Origin: Roseibium sp. MMSF_3544
GTDB taxonomy: Bacteria; Pseudomonadota; Alphaproteobacteria; Rhizobiales; Stappiaceae
Direction: 5' to 3'
NCBI RefSeq assembly: GCF_030732845.1
Contig: NZ_JASHKA010000014.1
Span: forward strand, 101,929 to 165,928
DNA: 64,000 bases
Every line of letters begins with the position of its first letter. Within the stretch, counting starts at the first letter, position 1. The notes beneath the pieces were generated by a model. That model did no database searches, was not told where the DNA came from, and worked only from the letters and a program-made list of their open reading frames with translations. Both the position numbers and the translations under genes were made by a program. Shown here piece by piece: positions 8,726 to 17,227 of this stretch.

Positions 8726-11544
8726 GACGTCACCTTCTGGCGCACAATGGCCGGCCCTTTGCCGACGGGTGATTTCAAAGCATCGAACTCCGGCTGGCTC
8801 TCGTCTGGCGGAGGTGCCTTCTCGATGCGGACCCTGAGATCGAACCACGCGGCCTGGCCGGTCACCGGGTCGGAGTTGGACCACCTGAGGCCGTCGCCCT
8901 TGGGCGGCAACAATTCGTGGATCAGGTGGTTGAGCAGGAACCCGCGGGTTGCCTCGGGTGCATGTTCATCCAGTGCCCAGGCGCCCTTGCGTTTGCCGAT
9001 GGCGTTCCACGTCCAGACAGTGTTCTCGTTGAGCCCGGCCATGTGGGCAACCGGCACGGTGATTTCGCCATGAACCGAGGTGACCTTCGCCCAGTCGCCG
9101 TCCTTGAATCCGTTCTCCTGCCAGATCTTCGTCGGGACATAGAGCGGGTTTTGCCCGTGAATCTGCCGCAGCCACGCATTCTGGCTGCCCCATGAATGGT
9201 ACATGGCCATCGGACGTTGCGTGAGGGCGTGGACGGGGTAGGCATCCGTGTCAACCGCAGCATCCTCAAGCGGTGCGTACCAGATCGGGAAGGGATCGAG
9301 GCGATCGATGATCTGCTGGCGCAGATGATCCGGTGGCTGCCGGTCGCCGTGCCCTTCCGCGGCGAGCTGCAGCCGGCGCAGAGGCTCCACATAAAGCTGG
9401 AAGAGATAAGGCTGCGGCTTGTCGTAAAAGCCCAGTCCGACCGCCCAATCCTGATAGCCCGCGTTCCAGGGCTTGTAGAAAGCAGCCTCAGGCGGCACGT
9501 GTTCGACAAAGAAACTGCCGTTCTCGATATAGCGCTGCAGCTGGTTCGGGTTGACTTCGCCGCGACCCGTATCCGTTCCATTGCCCCGGAAACCGGCAAG
9601 AGGTCCGATGCCCGGACGCCGCTGGTGGTTGACCATGTAGTCGGCGTAATCCTTGTAAAGCGGATCGCCGTTCTCGTCGGTAAAGCCGGGAAGTTTCAGA
9701 CGGGCGCCCAGATCCACCAGAACCGACTGAAAGCCCCGGACATCGCGGTCCGGTTCAACCACAGGCCAGCGGATCGCATCTGCCGCCGCGTCCGCTTCAC
9801 AAATGGGACGGTCCAGCAGGGAAATGCAGTCGTAGCGTTCCAGATAGGTCGTGTCGGGCAGGATCAGGTCCGCATAGGCGACCATCTCGGAAGAATAGGC
9901 ATCGGAATAGATGATGCGCGGGATGACATAGTCACCGTTTTCATCCTTGTCCGTCAGCATCTCCATGACGCCGCGGGTGTTCATCGACGAGTTCCAGGAC
10001 ATGTTGGCCATGTAAAGAAACAGCGCATCGATCTTGTAGGGATCACCCGCATGGGCGTTCGAAATGACCATGTGCATCAGCCCGTGGGCCGACAGCGGGT
10101 TCTCCCAGGTGAACGCCTTGTCGATACGTGCCGGCGAACCGTCTTCCTTCAGAGCCAGATCCGCCGGTCCACGCACAAAGCCAAGATGCGGCCCGTCCAG
10201 CGGACAGTCCGGTTTGGAATGGCAATGCGGGGTCGGATGCGCTTCAACCGGTTTCGGGTAGGGCGGCTTGAAGCGGAACCCGCCAGGCACTTCAACCGTG
10301 CCGAGGAGAATCTGCAAGATGTGCAGCGACCGGCAGGTCTGAAAACCGTTCGAATGCGCCGAGATCCCGCGCATGGCATGGAAACTGACCGGGCGGCCAA
10401 GCATCTTTTCGTGTCGGTTTCCACGGAAATCCGTCCACGGCTGGTCAAGTTCGAACGCTTCTTCGAAAGCAACCCTGGCAAGCTCCGCAGCGATCGCCTT
10501 GATGCGTCCGGCACTGACACCGCAGCGCTCGGCAACTGCTTCAGGGCTGTAGTCGTCCGAAAGGTAGCGGTCGGCCAGATGCTGGAAGACGGTCTTATGA
10601 GACACACCATCAATGTCGATCTGCGCGGCAAGGTCGGGTTTGACACCCTCTTTGTCGAATGGCTGGAGTGTGCCGGTTGCGCGGTCGACCACGAGTGGCT
10701 TGTCGTCGCCGTCGCGCAACAAAAGCCCTTCCTCCGCCGTGCCCGTTGCGGCGTTGAGCAGACAAGGCGCATTGGTGAACTGGGCAAGGTAGTCCAGGTC
10801 GATCTTGCCGGCCTTCAGAAGAACGTGGATCAGCGCGCAAATGAAAAGGCCGTCCGTACCAGGCGTAATCCCAACCCATTCGTCGGCGATGGCGTTGTAG
10901 CCGGACCGGATCGGATTGACGCCGATCACCTTGCCGCGGCGCGCCTTCAGTTTGCCAAGACCCATCTTGATGGGATTGGAGTCATGATCCTCGGCAACGC
11001 CGAAGATCATGAAGAGCTTGGTGCGTTCCCAGTCCGGTTGGCCGAATTCCCAGAAGGCACCACCCATGGTGTAAATGCCGGCGGTCGCCATGTTGACCGA
11101 ACAAAACCCGCCATGAGCCGCATAGTTCGGCGTACCGAAATTCTGTGCCCAGAAACTGGTGAAGCTCTGCGATTGATCGCGGCCGGTAAAGAAAGCGAGC
11201 TTTTCAGGGGCGCTTTTGCGGATCGGTTCCAGCCAACTCGTGGCAAGTTCCAGAGCCTCGTCCCAGCTGATCTCCTCGAACTCGCCGGATCCGCGAGGCC
11301 CGGTTCGCTTTAGCGGTGCCCGCAGTCGCGACGGCGCGTTCATCTGCATGATGCCGGAAGACCCTTTGGCGCACAGGACACCCTTGTTGACCGGGTGGTC
11401 CCTGTTGCCTTCGATGTAGGCGACCTTGCCGTCCTTGAGATGGACATTGATGCCACAGCGGCAGGCGCACATGTAGCAGGTCGTCTTGCGAACCTCGTCC
11501 GATACTTTCGGTGACGTCTCGAGCACTGGCTCGTTCATTGCCAT
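8722..11544 (-). CDS. soeA: Sulfite dehydrogenase molybdopterin subunit SoeA
   Basis: This is a 940-residue DMSO-reductase-family molybdopterin enzyme. An N-terminal [4Fe-4S] motif C23-x2-C26-x3-C30-x27-C58 is followed by K60. The HGGFCSVN segment has C148 as a candidate molybdenum ligand, and the C-terminal molydop-binding domain (ALTQRPMAMYHSWGSQN) is present. No twin-arginine signal is seen, so the protein is cytoplasmic. SoeABC of Allochromatium vinosum and of marine alphaproteobacteria oxidises cytoplasmic sulfite to sulfate with electrons to quinone. This fits the sulfite released by Xsc encoded two genes upstream. The ATG at 11544 has GGAGGG six bases upstream, and the ackA stop overlaps the first codons. 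Thiosulfate, polysulfide or DMSO reduction is less likely given the operon. Confidence 0.85.
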   Translation of the reverse strand: MAMNEPVLETSPKVSDEVRKTTCYMCACRCGINVHLKDGKVAYIEGNRDHPVNKGVLCAKGSSGIMQMNAPSRLRAPLKRTGPRGSGEFEEISWDEALELATSWLEPIRKSAPEKLAFFTGRDQSQSFTSFWAQNFGTPNYAAHGGFCSVNMATAGIYTMGGAFWEFGQPDWERTKLFMIFGVAEDHDSNPIKMGLGKLKARRGKVIGVNPIRSGYNAIADEWVGITPGTDGLFICALIHVLLKAGKIDLDYLAQFTNAPCLLNAATGTAEEGLLLRDGDDKPLVVDRATGTLQPFDKEGVKPDLAAQIDIDGVSHKTVFQHLADRYLSDDYSPEAVAERCGVSAGRIKAIAAELARVAFEEAFELDQPWTDFRGNRHEKMLGRPVSFHAMRGISAHSNGFQTCRSLHILQILLGTVEVPGGFRFKPPYPKPVEAHPTPHCHSKPDCPLDGPHLGFVRGPADLALKEDGSPARIDKAFTWENPLSAHGLMHMVISNAHAGDPYKIDALFLYMANMSWNSSMNTRGVMEMLTDKDENGDYVIPRIIYSDAYSSEMVAYADLILPDTTYLERYDCISLLDRPICEADAAADAIRWPVVEPDRDVRGFQSVLVDLGARLKLPGFTDENGDPLYKDYADYMVNHQRRPGIGPLAGFRGNGTDTGRGEVNPNQLQRYIENGSFFVEHVPPEAAFYKPWNAGYQDWAVGLGFYDKPQPYLFQLYVEPLRRLQLAAEGHGDRQPPDHLRQQIIDRLDPFPIWYAPLEDAAVDTDAYPVHALTQRPMAMYHSWGSQNAWLRQIHGQNPLYVPTKIWQENGFKDGDWAKVTSVHGEITVPVAHMAGLNENTVWTWNAIGKRKGAWALDEHAPEATRGFLLNHLIHELLPPKGDGLRWSNSDPVTGQAAWFDLRVRIEKAPPPDESQPEFDALKSPVGKGPAIVRQKVTS

Positions 11545-12683
11545 CGATGGCCCTCCATAATCGCTTGCGCGCTACTTGCAATCATCCACTCTTCCTCGGC
11601 GGGCACGATCCATGCCGTAACCTGCGAGGACGAAGCGTGCAGCTTGCTGGCTCCCGACGCATTTGCGTCGAGGTCGAGATGGACACCGAGCCAGGCCAGA
11701 CCGTCAAGGATCTTTTTCCGGACAACAGCGTCATTTTCACCGATCCCGCCGGTAAAGGCGACGGCGTCGAGACCGCCCATGGCGGCAATCATCGATCCTG
11801 CGTGGCGCACTGCCCAATAGCAGAAATGGTCGATCGCAAATCGCGATCTGTCGGTTCCAAGTGCGTGCAGCTTCCGCATGTCGGATTGTCCACCCAGCCC
11901 CAGGAGACCGCTTTCCTTGTTAAGGAGATCCGAAGTGCGGTCAAGGCCATGATCGGCCACCATTTTCAACACCACGTTGGCATCAATGGATCCCGAGCGG
12001 GTTCCCATGGTCAGACCCTCAAGCGGCGAATAACCCATCGTTGTCGCAACGGACTTGCCGCCCCGGATAGCACACAGGCTTGCGCCGTTGCCAAGGTGCA
12101 GTGCAAGCAAACGCTCCGGCAAGGCATCACCGGAGAGTTCAGGCTGTTTCCGCACCAGGCTTTCATAGGAGATACCGTGAAAGCCGTAACGTTGCAGGCC
12201 GCGTTCCAGTTCACTGTCGGGGATCGCATAGCGCCGCGCGAGGTCGGAATTTGTCGCGTGGAATGCCGTATCGAAACTGACGCATTGCGGCAGATCGGGC
12301 GCAAGTTCCAAGACCGCGTTGATCGCGGCGAGATTGTGCGGATTGTGCAGGGGCGCAAGCGGCGCGCAGCGCTCGATCTCCGTCAGGACATCAGGTGTGA
12401 CCAGGCACGGAGCGCGAAGACTGAGGCCGCCATGCACAACGCGGTGCGCGGCGGCCATGAGACTTGAGAGGGAGACACCTGTCTCCCCCAGGGCACGGAA
12501 AATTGCGTCAAGTGCCGCGACATGATTTGGAAGCGACATGTCCCGTCTGCGGTCATTCAGGTTCAGACTTGAAGCGCCGCCGATCTCGACGGCGCTTCCA
12601 AATGTCTTTTTCGACAAGTCCGCACCAAACAGTGCGAACTTTATCGAAGAGGATCCTGAATTCAGAACAAGTATGTCACCCAT
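11535..12683 (-). CDS. ackA: Acetate kinase
   Basis: This 382-residue ASKHA-fold kinase starts MGDILVLNSGSSSIKF, the diagnostic acetate kinase N-terminus. It contains the family blocks HRVVHGG, SFDTAFH, YGFHGISYE, LHLGNG and MGTRSGSIDANVV, and the C-terminal TGGIGEN. It converts acetyl phosphate plus ADP to acetate plus ATP. It sits 19 bases downstream of xsc and overlaps soeA by 10 bases. Its likely job is to recover the acetyl phosphate made by Xsc as ATP. Many taurine operons use phosphate acetyltransferase (pta) at this point; none is present in the window. Confidence 0.93.
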   Translation of the reverse strand: MGDILVLNSGSSSIKFALFGADLSKKTFGSAVEIGGASSLNLNDRRRDMSLPNHVAALDAIFRALGETGVSLSSLMAAAHRVVHGGLSLRAPCLVTPDVLTEIERCAPLAPLHNPHNLAAINAVLELAPDLPQCVSFDTAFHATNSDLARRYAIPDSELERGLQRYGFHGISYESLVRKQPELSGDALPERLLALHLGNGASLCAIRGGKSVATTMGYSPLEGLTMGTRSGSIDANVVLKMVADHGLDRTSDLLNKESGLLGLGGQSDMRKLHALGTDRSRFAIDHFCYWAVRHAGSMIAAMGGLDAVAFTGGIGENDAVVRKKILDGLAWLGVHLDLDANASGASKLHASSSQVTAWIVPAEEEWMIASSAQAIMEGHRWQ

Positions 12684-12702
12684 CGTGTCTTGAACCGGCC
12701 GC

Positions 12703-14481
12703 TCAACCGACCGCTTGCGGGCGCATGTCCGATTCCGAGATGCCGGCAACCGCAACAGGTTTCTTCATCGCGTCGCGACGGAACGGTTCGCCAAGCTCCT
12801 GGTTGATCAACGCCTCGATCAGGGTTGTCTTGCCATGCTTCATTTGGTCTTCGACGGCCTGATCGAGCATCTGGGTCAGCTCGTCCATTGTCCGCGCCTG
12901 AACACCCTGCAACCCGCAGGCCTTGGCAATTGCCGCGTAGCTCACCTGTTCATCGAGTTCGGTTCCGACGAAATTGTCGTCGTACCACAGGGTCGAATTG
13001 CGCTTCTCTGCGCCCCACTGGTAGTTCCGGAAAACCACCATCGTTATGGCCGGCCATTCGCTGCGGCCGATTGCGGTGAGTTCGGTCACTGCAATCCCGA
13101 AGGCACCATCACCTGCGAAACCAACCACAGGCGTGTCCGGGCATCCGATCTTGGCGCCGACAATTGCGGGTAGTCCGTAACCACACGGTCCGAACAGGCC
13201 CGGTGCCAGATACTTGCGGCCTTCCTCGAAGCTCGGATAGGCGTTGCCGATGGCGCAGTTGTTGCCGATATCGGAGCTGATGATTGCTTCTTTCGGAAGC
13301 GCCGCCTGGATGGCGCGCCATGCCTTGCGCGGGCTGAGCCATTCCGGCTTTGCGGCGCGGGCGCGTTCGTTCCAGGTCGTTCCCGGATCGTCGTCCTCGT
13401 GGTCCATGGAGGAAAGCTGCTGTGCCCAGCGGGACTTGGTTTGCGCAATGGTGTGCACACGTTCGTCCCGGCCGTCGTTGCCGGCGCTTGGGGACAGTTT
13501 TTCCAAAAGCGCCTCGGCGACTTTCTTTGCATCGCCGACAATGCCGACCGAGACGGGTTTCGTGAGACCGATCCTGTCCGGGTTGATGTCGACCTGAATG
13601 ATCTTGGCGTCCTTCGGCCAGTAATCGATGCCGTAGCCCGGCAGTGTCGAGAACGGGTTGAGGCGCGTGCCCAGTGCAAGTACGACATCAGCCTGTGCAA
13701 TCAGTTCCATGCCGGCTTTCGAACCGTTGTATCCGAGCGGTCCGGCAAACAACCTATGAGAGCCCGGGAAAGCGTCGTTGTGCTGATAACCGCAGCAGAC
13801 CGGAGCATCCAGTTTTTCGGCAAGGTCCATGGAGGCCGGAATTGCGCCGCCGATGACAACACCGGCACCGTTGAGGATCACCGGGAATTTGGCAGTGCTT
13901 AGAAGGTCAGCCGCGTCCTGGATTGCTGTCTCTCCACCGGCCGGACGTTCGAAATCAACGATCGCGGGCAGGTTGATGTCGATGACCTGGGTCCAGAAAT
14001 CGCGCGGCATGTTGATCTGGGCCGGCGCACTGGCGCGCTTGGCCTGCAGGATCACACGGTTCAGCACTTCGGCGACGCGCGTCGGATCGCGAACTTCTTC
14101 CTGGTAGGCAACCATGTCCTTGAACAGCGCCATCTGTTCGACTTCCTGGAAACCGCCCTGACCAAGGGTCTTGTTGGCAGCTTGCGGCGTCACCAGAAGA
14201 AGCGGCGTGTGGTTCCAGTAGGCGGTCTTTACGGCGGTCACGAAGTTCGTGATGCCGGGCCCGTTTTGCGCGATCATCATGCTGACTTTGCCGGTCGAAC
14301 GGGTGTACCCGTCCGCCATCATGCCGCCTGAACCTTCATGAGCGCAGTCCCAGAAGGTAATGCCTGCTTTTGGGAACAGATCAGAAATCGGCATGAAGGC
14401 GGAGCCGATAATGCCGAACGCGTGTTCAATTCCGTGCGCTTGAAGCACTTTGACAAAAGCTTCCTCGGTCGTCATTTTCAT
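12703..14481 (-). CDS. xsc: Sulfoacetaldehyde acetyltransferase
   Basis: This 592-residue thiamine-diphosphate enzyme cleaves sulfoacetaldehyde with phosphate to acetyl phosphate and sulfite. It has the acetolactate-synthase-like three-domain layout. The N-terminal pyrimidine-binding part contains the catalytic Glu in CAHEGSGGMMADGY. The ThDP motif GDGAFGIAVTELTA...FRNYQWG ends in the Xsc-type NYQWGAEKRNS. Length and motifs fit Xsc rather than acetolactate synthase or oxalyl-CoA decarboxylase. The ATG at 14481 has GGGAG eight bases upstream. It heads the operon xsc-ackA-soeABC-glxA, preceded by two dyads that may bind its regulator. Confidence 0.93.
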   Translation of the reverse strand: MKMTTEEAFVKVLQAHGIEHAFGIIGSAFMPISDLFPKAGITFWDCAHEGSGGMMADGYTRSTGKVSMMIAQNGPGITNFVTAVKTAYWNHTPLLLVTPQAANKTLGQGGFQEVEQMALFKDMVAYQEEVRDPTRVAEVLNRVILQAKRASAPAQINMPRDFWTQVIDINLPAIVDFERPAGGETAIQDAADLLSTAKFPVILNGAGVVIGGAIPASMDLAEKLDAPVCCGYQHNDAFPGSHRLFAGPLGYNGSKAGMELIAQADVVLALGTRLNPFSTLPGYGIDYWPKDAKIIQVDINPDRIGLTKPVSVGIVGDAKKVAEALLEKLSPSAGNDGRDERVHTIAQTKSRWAQQLSSMDHEDDDPGTTWNERARAAKPEWLSPRKAWRAIQAALPKEAIISSDIGNNCAIGNAYPSFEEGRKYLAPGLFGPCGYGLPAIVGAKIGCPDTPVVGFAGDGAFGIAVTELTAIGRSEWPAITMVVFRNYQWGAEKRNSTLWYDDNFVGTELDEQVSYAAIAKACGLQGVQARTMDELTQMLDQAVEDQMKHGKTTLIEALINQELGEPFRRDAMKKPVAVAGISESDMRPQAVG

Positions 14482-14743
14482 GTCGAATACTCCCGTAAAT
14501 TCAAGGAAATCTCTACTCGCAGATCCTGCGTTGGGGAGAGATTTAACTCGACTTGCCACCGCCTTCTTAGGGCCAGTTTGCAAAGCTGCATAAAGCCAGA
14601 TTGAGCTCAATCCAGCTTTTTGCTATCATCTGCCCATTGTTAGCGCAGTTTAAAAATTGAGACAACTGGTCTCAAAAATATTCATTTATGCCTTTTTGGC
14701 CCCGGATTCGAGATTCAGTCCCAGAAAAAGCGGTTCCGCAAAA
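14482..14743. promoter_or_regulatory. xsc operon promoter region with two dyads
   Basis: This 262-base region lies between the stop of the upstream flavoprotein gene and xsc. An imperfect 28-bp palindrome at 14592-14619 has arms AAAGC/GCTTT around a perfect GATTGAGCTCAATC. A second dyad at 14657-14675 is TTGAGAC-aactg-GTCTCAA. Both share TTGAG...CTCAA half-sites. Neither is followed by a T-run in the leftward direction, so they look like operators. The minus strand reads CTGGATTGAG and the plus strand CTGGTCTCAA. These partly resemble the CTGGACTTAA repeat I recall for Rhodobacter TauR; that match is tentative. Confidence 0.5.
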
Positions 14744-17185
14744 TCATACCTTAACGCGTTCCGATTTCGGGTCGTAGAGAGGCTTCAGCGAGGCCTCCGC
14801 TTTCACGCGCACACCGGCGACTTCGATTTCATAAGACGAGGACAAGACTTGGTCCGGCTTTTCGCCCGGGCAGGGGACGTAGCCGAGGCCAACGGCGCCG
14901 CCAAGTGTGTGGCCATAGTTGCCGCTGCTCAGGAAGCCGACGACGTCTCCGTCGCGAAGGATCGGTTCGGCATGGTAGAGCAGAGGCTCCGGTTCAGTGA
15001 GGCGGAACTGAACCAGTCTCTTGTCGAGCCCGGCTTCGCGTTTGCGCAGAACGGCATCGCGGCCAATGAAATCAGGTTTGTCCCGTTTGACGGCAAAGCC
15101 GAGGCCTGCCTCAAGCACGTGGTCCTCGCAGGTGATGTCATGTCCGAAGTGCCGGAAGCCCTTTTCGATGCGGCAGGAATCCATCATGTGCATGCCGCAC
15201 AGTTTGGCGCCGATCTCTTCGCCGGCGTCATGGAGCGTTTCGAAGACATGGGCCGCCATGTCCGACGACACGTAAATTTCCCAGCCAAGTTCACCGACAT
15301 AGGTCACTCGGTGCGCCCGTGCGAGCGCCATGCCGATCTCAATCTCCTGTGCGGTACCGAAGGGATTGACGGCGTTGGTGAAATCGTTCGGCGAGACTTT
15401 CTGCAAAAGCGCGCGTGAGTTTGGGCCCATGACGGCCAGAACCGCTTCGCCCGAAGTCACATCGGTGATCACGACCCGGTAGTCGCCGGTATGGCGCCTG
15501 AGCCAGGTCTCGTCCGCAAGGCGTGTTGCGGCCGGTGTGACAACAAGATAGGCGGTTTCCGACAGGCGGGTCACGGTGACATCGGCTTCGATGCCGCCGC
15601 GGTTGTTCAGTAGCTGCGTGTAGACGATCTTTCCTACCGGAACGGAATAGTCGCCACCGGCGACGTAGTTCAGGAAAGCTTCGGCATCCGGGCCTTCCAC
15701 GCGGATCTTGCCGAAGGACGACATGTCGTAGATGCCGACATTCTCGCGCACCGCCATATGCTCGCGCGCGGCGTTTTCGAACCAGTTCTGCCGCTTCCAG
15801 GTGTACTGGTATTCGCGTTCCTGGCCTTCATCGGCAAACCAGTTGGCGCGCTCCCACCCGGCAAGCTCGCCGAAAACCGCTCCGTTGGCCTTCAGGTGTT
15901 CGTGAAACGGCGTCCGGCGCACGCCTCTTGCGGTCGCCTTCTGGCGATAGGGAAAGTGGTCGGCATAAAGAAGGCCGAGCGTTTCCTTGGAACGTTCGAA
16001 CAGATAGTGCCGGTTGCCCTGGAAGGGTTGCATTCGTGAGATGTCGACATCGCCGAGGTCGAAAGGCTTTTCGCCTGTGTCCATCCATTCGGACAGCGCC
16101 ATGCCGGCCCCGCCCGCCGACTGGATGCCGATCGAGTTGAAGCCGGCCGCCACCCAGACATTGTCCATCTCTGGCGCCAGCCCGAGGTGATACGCGTCGT
16201 CCGGCGTAAAGCTTTCCGGTCCGTTGAAGAACGTGTGGATGCCGACCTCCGCCAGAAGCGGCAGCCGGTTGACGGCAGCTTCCAGGATCGGTTCGAAGTG
16301 GTCGAAGTCCTCCGGCAGCTGATCGAATTCGAAATCGTCCGGAATGCCGTTCATGCCCCAGGGTTTGGCGTTCGGCTCGAAGGCGCCGAGCAGCATCTTG
16401 CCGGCATCCTCCTTGTAGTAGGCGCATTCGTCCGGGACGCGCAGAACCGGCATGTGCGTGAGGCCGGGAACGCTGTCGGTGACGATGTAGAAATGCTCGC
16501 AGGCATGAAGCGGCACGTTGATCCCCGCCATACGGCCAACCTCGTGTCCCCACATGCCGCCGCAGTTCACGATGTGATCGCATTCGATGACACCCGAGCC
16601 TTCCGCGGACTGCCACTCGACCCCGGTAACGCGCCGCCCGGATTTCTGCAGCCCGGTGACCTTCGTGCGTTCCAGCACCTTGGCACCGCCCATACGGGCG
16701 CCTTTCGCCAGTGCAAGTGCGACGTTTGCAGGGTCGCCCTGACCGTCAAGCGGCAGGTAGACACCGGCAACCACACCTTCCGTGTTGAGGTGTTCGTAGC
16801 GCGCCTTGACCTCATCGGGTGTGATTTCCTCCACTTCGACACCGAAGGCCCGCGCCATGGAGGCCTGACGGAAGATCTCCTCCTTGCGTTCTTCCGTCAG
16901 TGCGACGGTGATCGAACCGCAACGGCGAAACCCGGTTGCCACTTCCGTTTCCGCTTCCAGTTTGCCGTAGAGCTCCTGACTGTATTTGGCGAGACGCGTC
17001 ATGTTCTCTGTCGCGCGCAACTGTGCGATCAGGCCGGCGGCATGCCAGGTGGTGCCCGAGGTCAGTTGCTTGCGTTCCAGGAGGACAACATCGGTCCAAC
17101 CCTTTTTTGTCAGGTGATAGGCGACGGAACATCCGACAACGCCTCCGCCGATGATGACGACGCGGGCTTTTGATGGAGGTGTCAC
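14744..17185 (-). CDS. FAD-dependent N-methyl amine dehydrogenase fused to GcvT (DMGDH/SARDH-like)
   Basis: This 813-residue protein has an N-terminal DAO flavin domain (GGGVVG at 13-18; TTWHAAG with H48, the position of the covalent 8-alpha-histidyl FAD link in dimethylglycine dehydrogenase). A middle FAO-M segment is at about 385-440. GCV_T and GCV_T_C folate domains fill about 450-805 (YVGELGWEIYVSSD). Such enzymes oxidise an N-methyl group and pass formaldehyde to tetrahydrofolate. It uses a GTG start at 17185. It is the last gene of a four-gene operon and its stop lies 262 bases before xsc. Dimethylglycine or sarcosine are the textbook substrates; N-methylated taurine is the context-driven alternative. 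Confidence 0.88.
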   Translation of the reverse strand: MTPPSKARVVIIGGGVVGCSVAYHLTKKGWTDVVLLERKQLTSGTTWHAAGLIAQLRATENMTRLAKYSQELYGKLEAETEVATGFRRCGSITVALTEERKEEIFRQASMARAFGVEVEEITPDEVKARYEHLNTEGVVAGVYLPLDGQGDPANVALALAKGARMGGAKVLERTKVTGLQKSGRRVTGVEWQSAEGSGVIECDHIVNCGGMWGHEVGRMAGINVPLHACEHFYIVTDSVPGLTHMPVLRVPDECAYYKEDAGKMLLGAFEPNAKPWGMNGIPDDFEFDQLPEDFDHFEPILEAAVNRLPLLAEVGIHTFFNGPESFTPDDAYHLGLAPEMDNVWVAAGFNSIGIQSAGGAGMALSEWMDTGEKPFDLGDVDISRMQPFQGNRHYLFERSKETLGLLYADHFPYRQKATARGVRRTPFHEHLKANGAVFGELAGWERANWFADEGQEREYQYTWKRQNWFENAAREHMAVRENVGIYDMSSFGKIRVEGPDAEAFLNYVAGGDYSVPVGKIVYTQLLNNRGGIEADVTVTRLSETAYLVVTPAATRLADETWLRRHTGDYRVVITDVTSGEAVLAVMGPNSRALLQKVSPNDFTNAVNPFGTAQEIEIGMALARAHRVTYVGELGWEIYVSSDMAAHVFETLHDAGEEIGAKLCGMHMMDSCRIEKGFRHFGHDITCEDHVLEAGLGFAVKRDKPDFIGRDAVLRKREAGLDKRLVQFRLTEPEPLLYHAEPILRDGDVVGFLSSGNYGHTLGGAVGLGYVPCPGEKPDQVLSSSYEIEVAGVRVKAEASLKPLYDPKSERVKV

Positions 17186-17227
17186 TTTAAGCTCTTTCTG
17201 TTCTTGATCAGGTGGATAGGGTTGAAA

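Noticed and set aside
9196..11313. 705-residue plus-strand open frame antisense to soeA
   Set aside because: Long antisense frames are common in GC-rich genes; the sequence is Arg/Val-rich with no recognisable domain, and the minus-strand gene is certain.
8722..11544. DMSO, thiosulfate or polysulfide reductase instead of sulfite dehydrogenase
   Set aside because: No twin-arginine signal, cytoplasmic Fe-S subunit, and overlap with the xsc-ackA operon favour SoeABC.
14599..14619. The xsc-upstream palindrome as a terminator of the flavoprotein gene
   Set aside because: No T-run follows in the leftward direction; a binding site is more likely.
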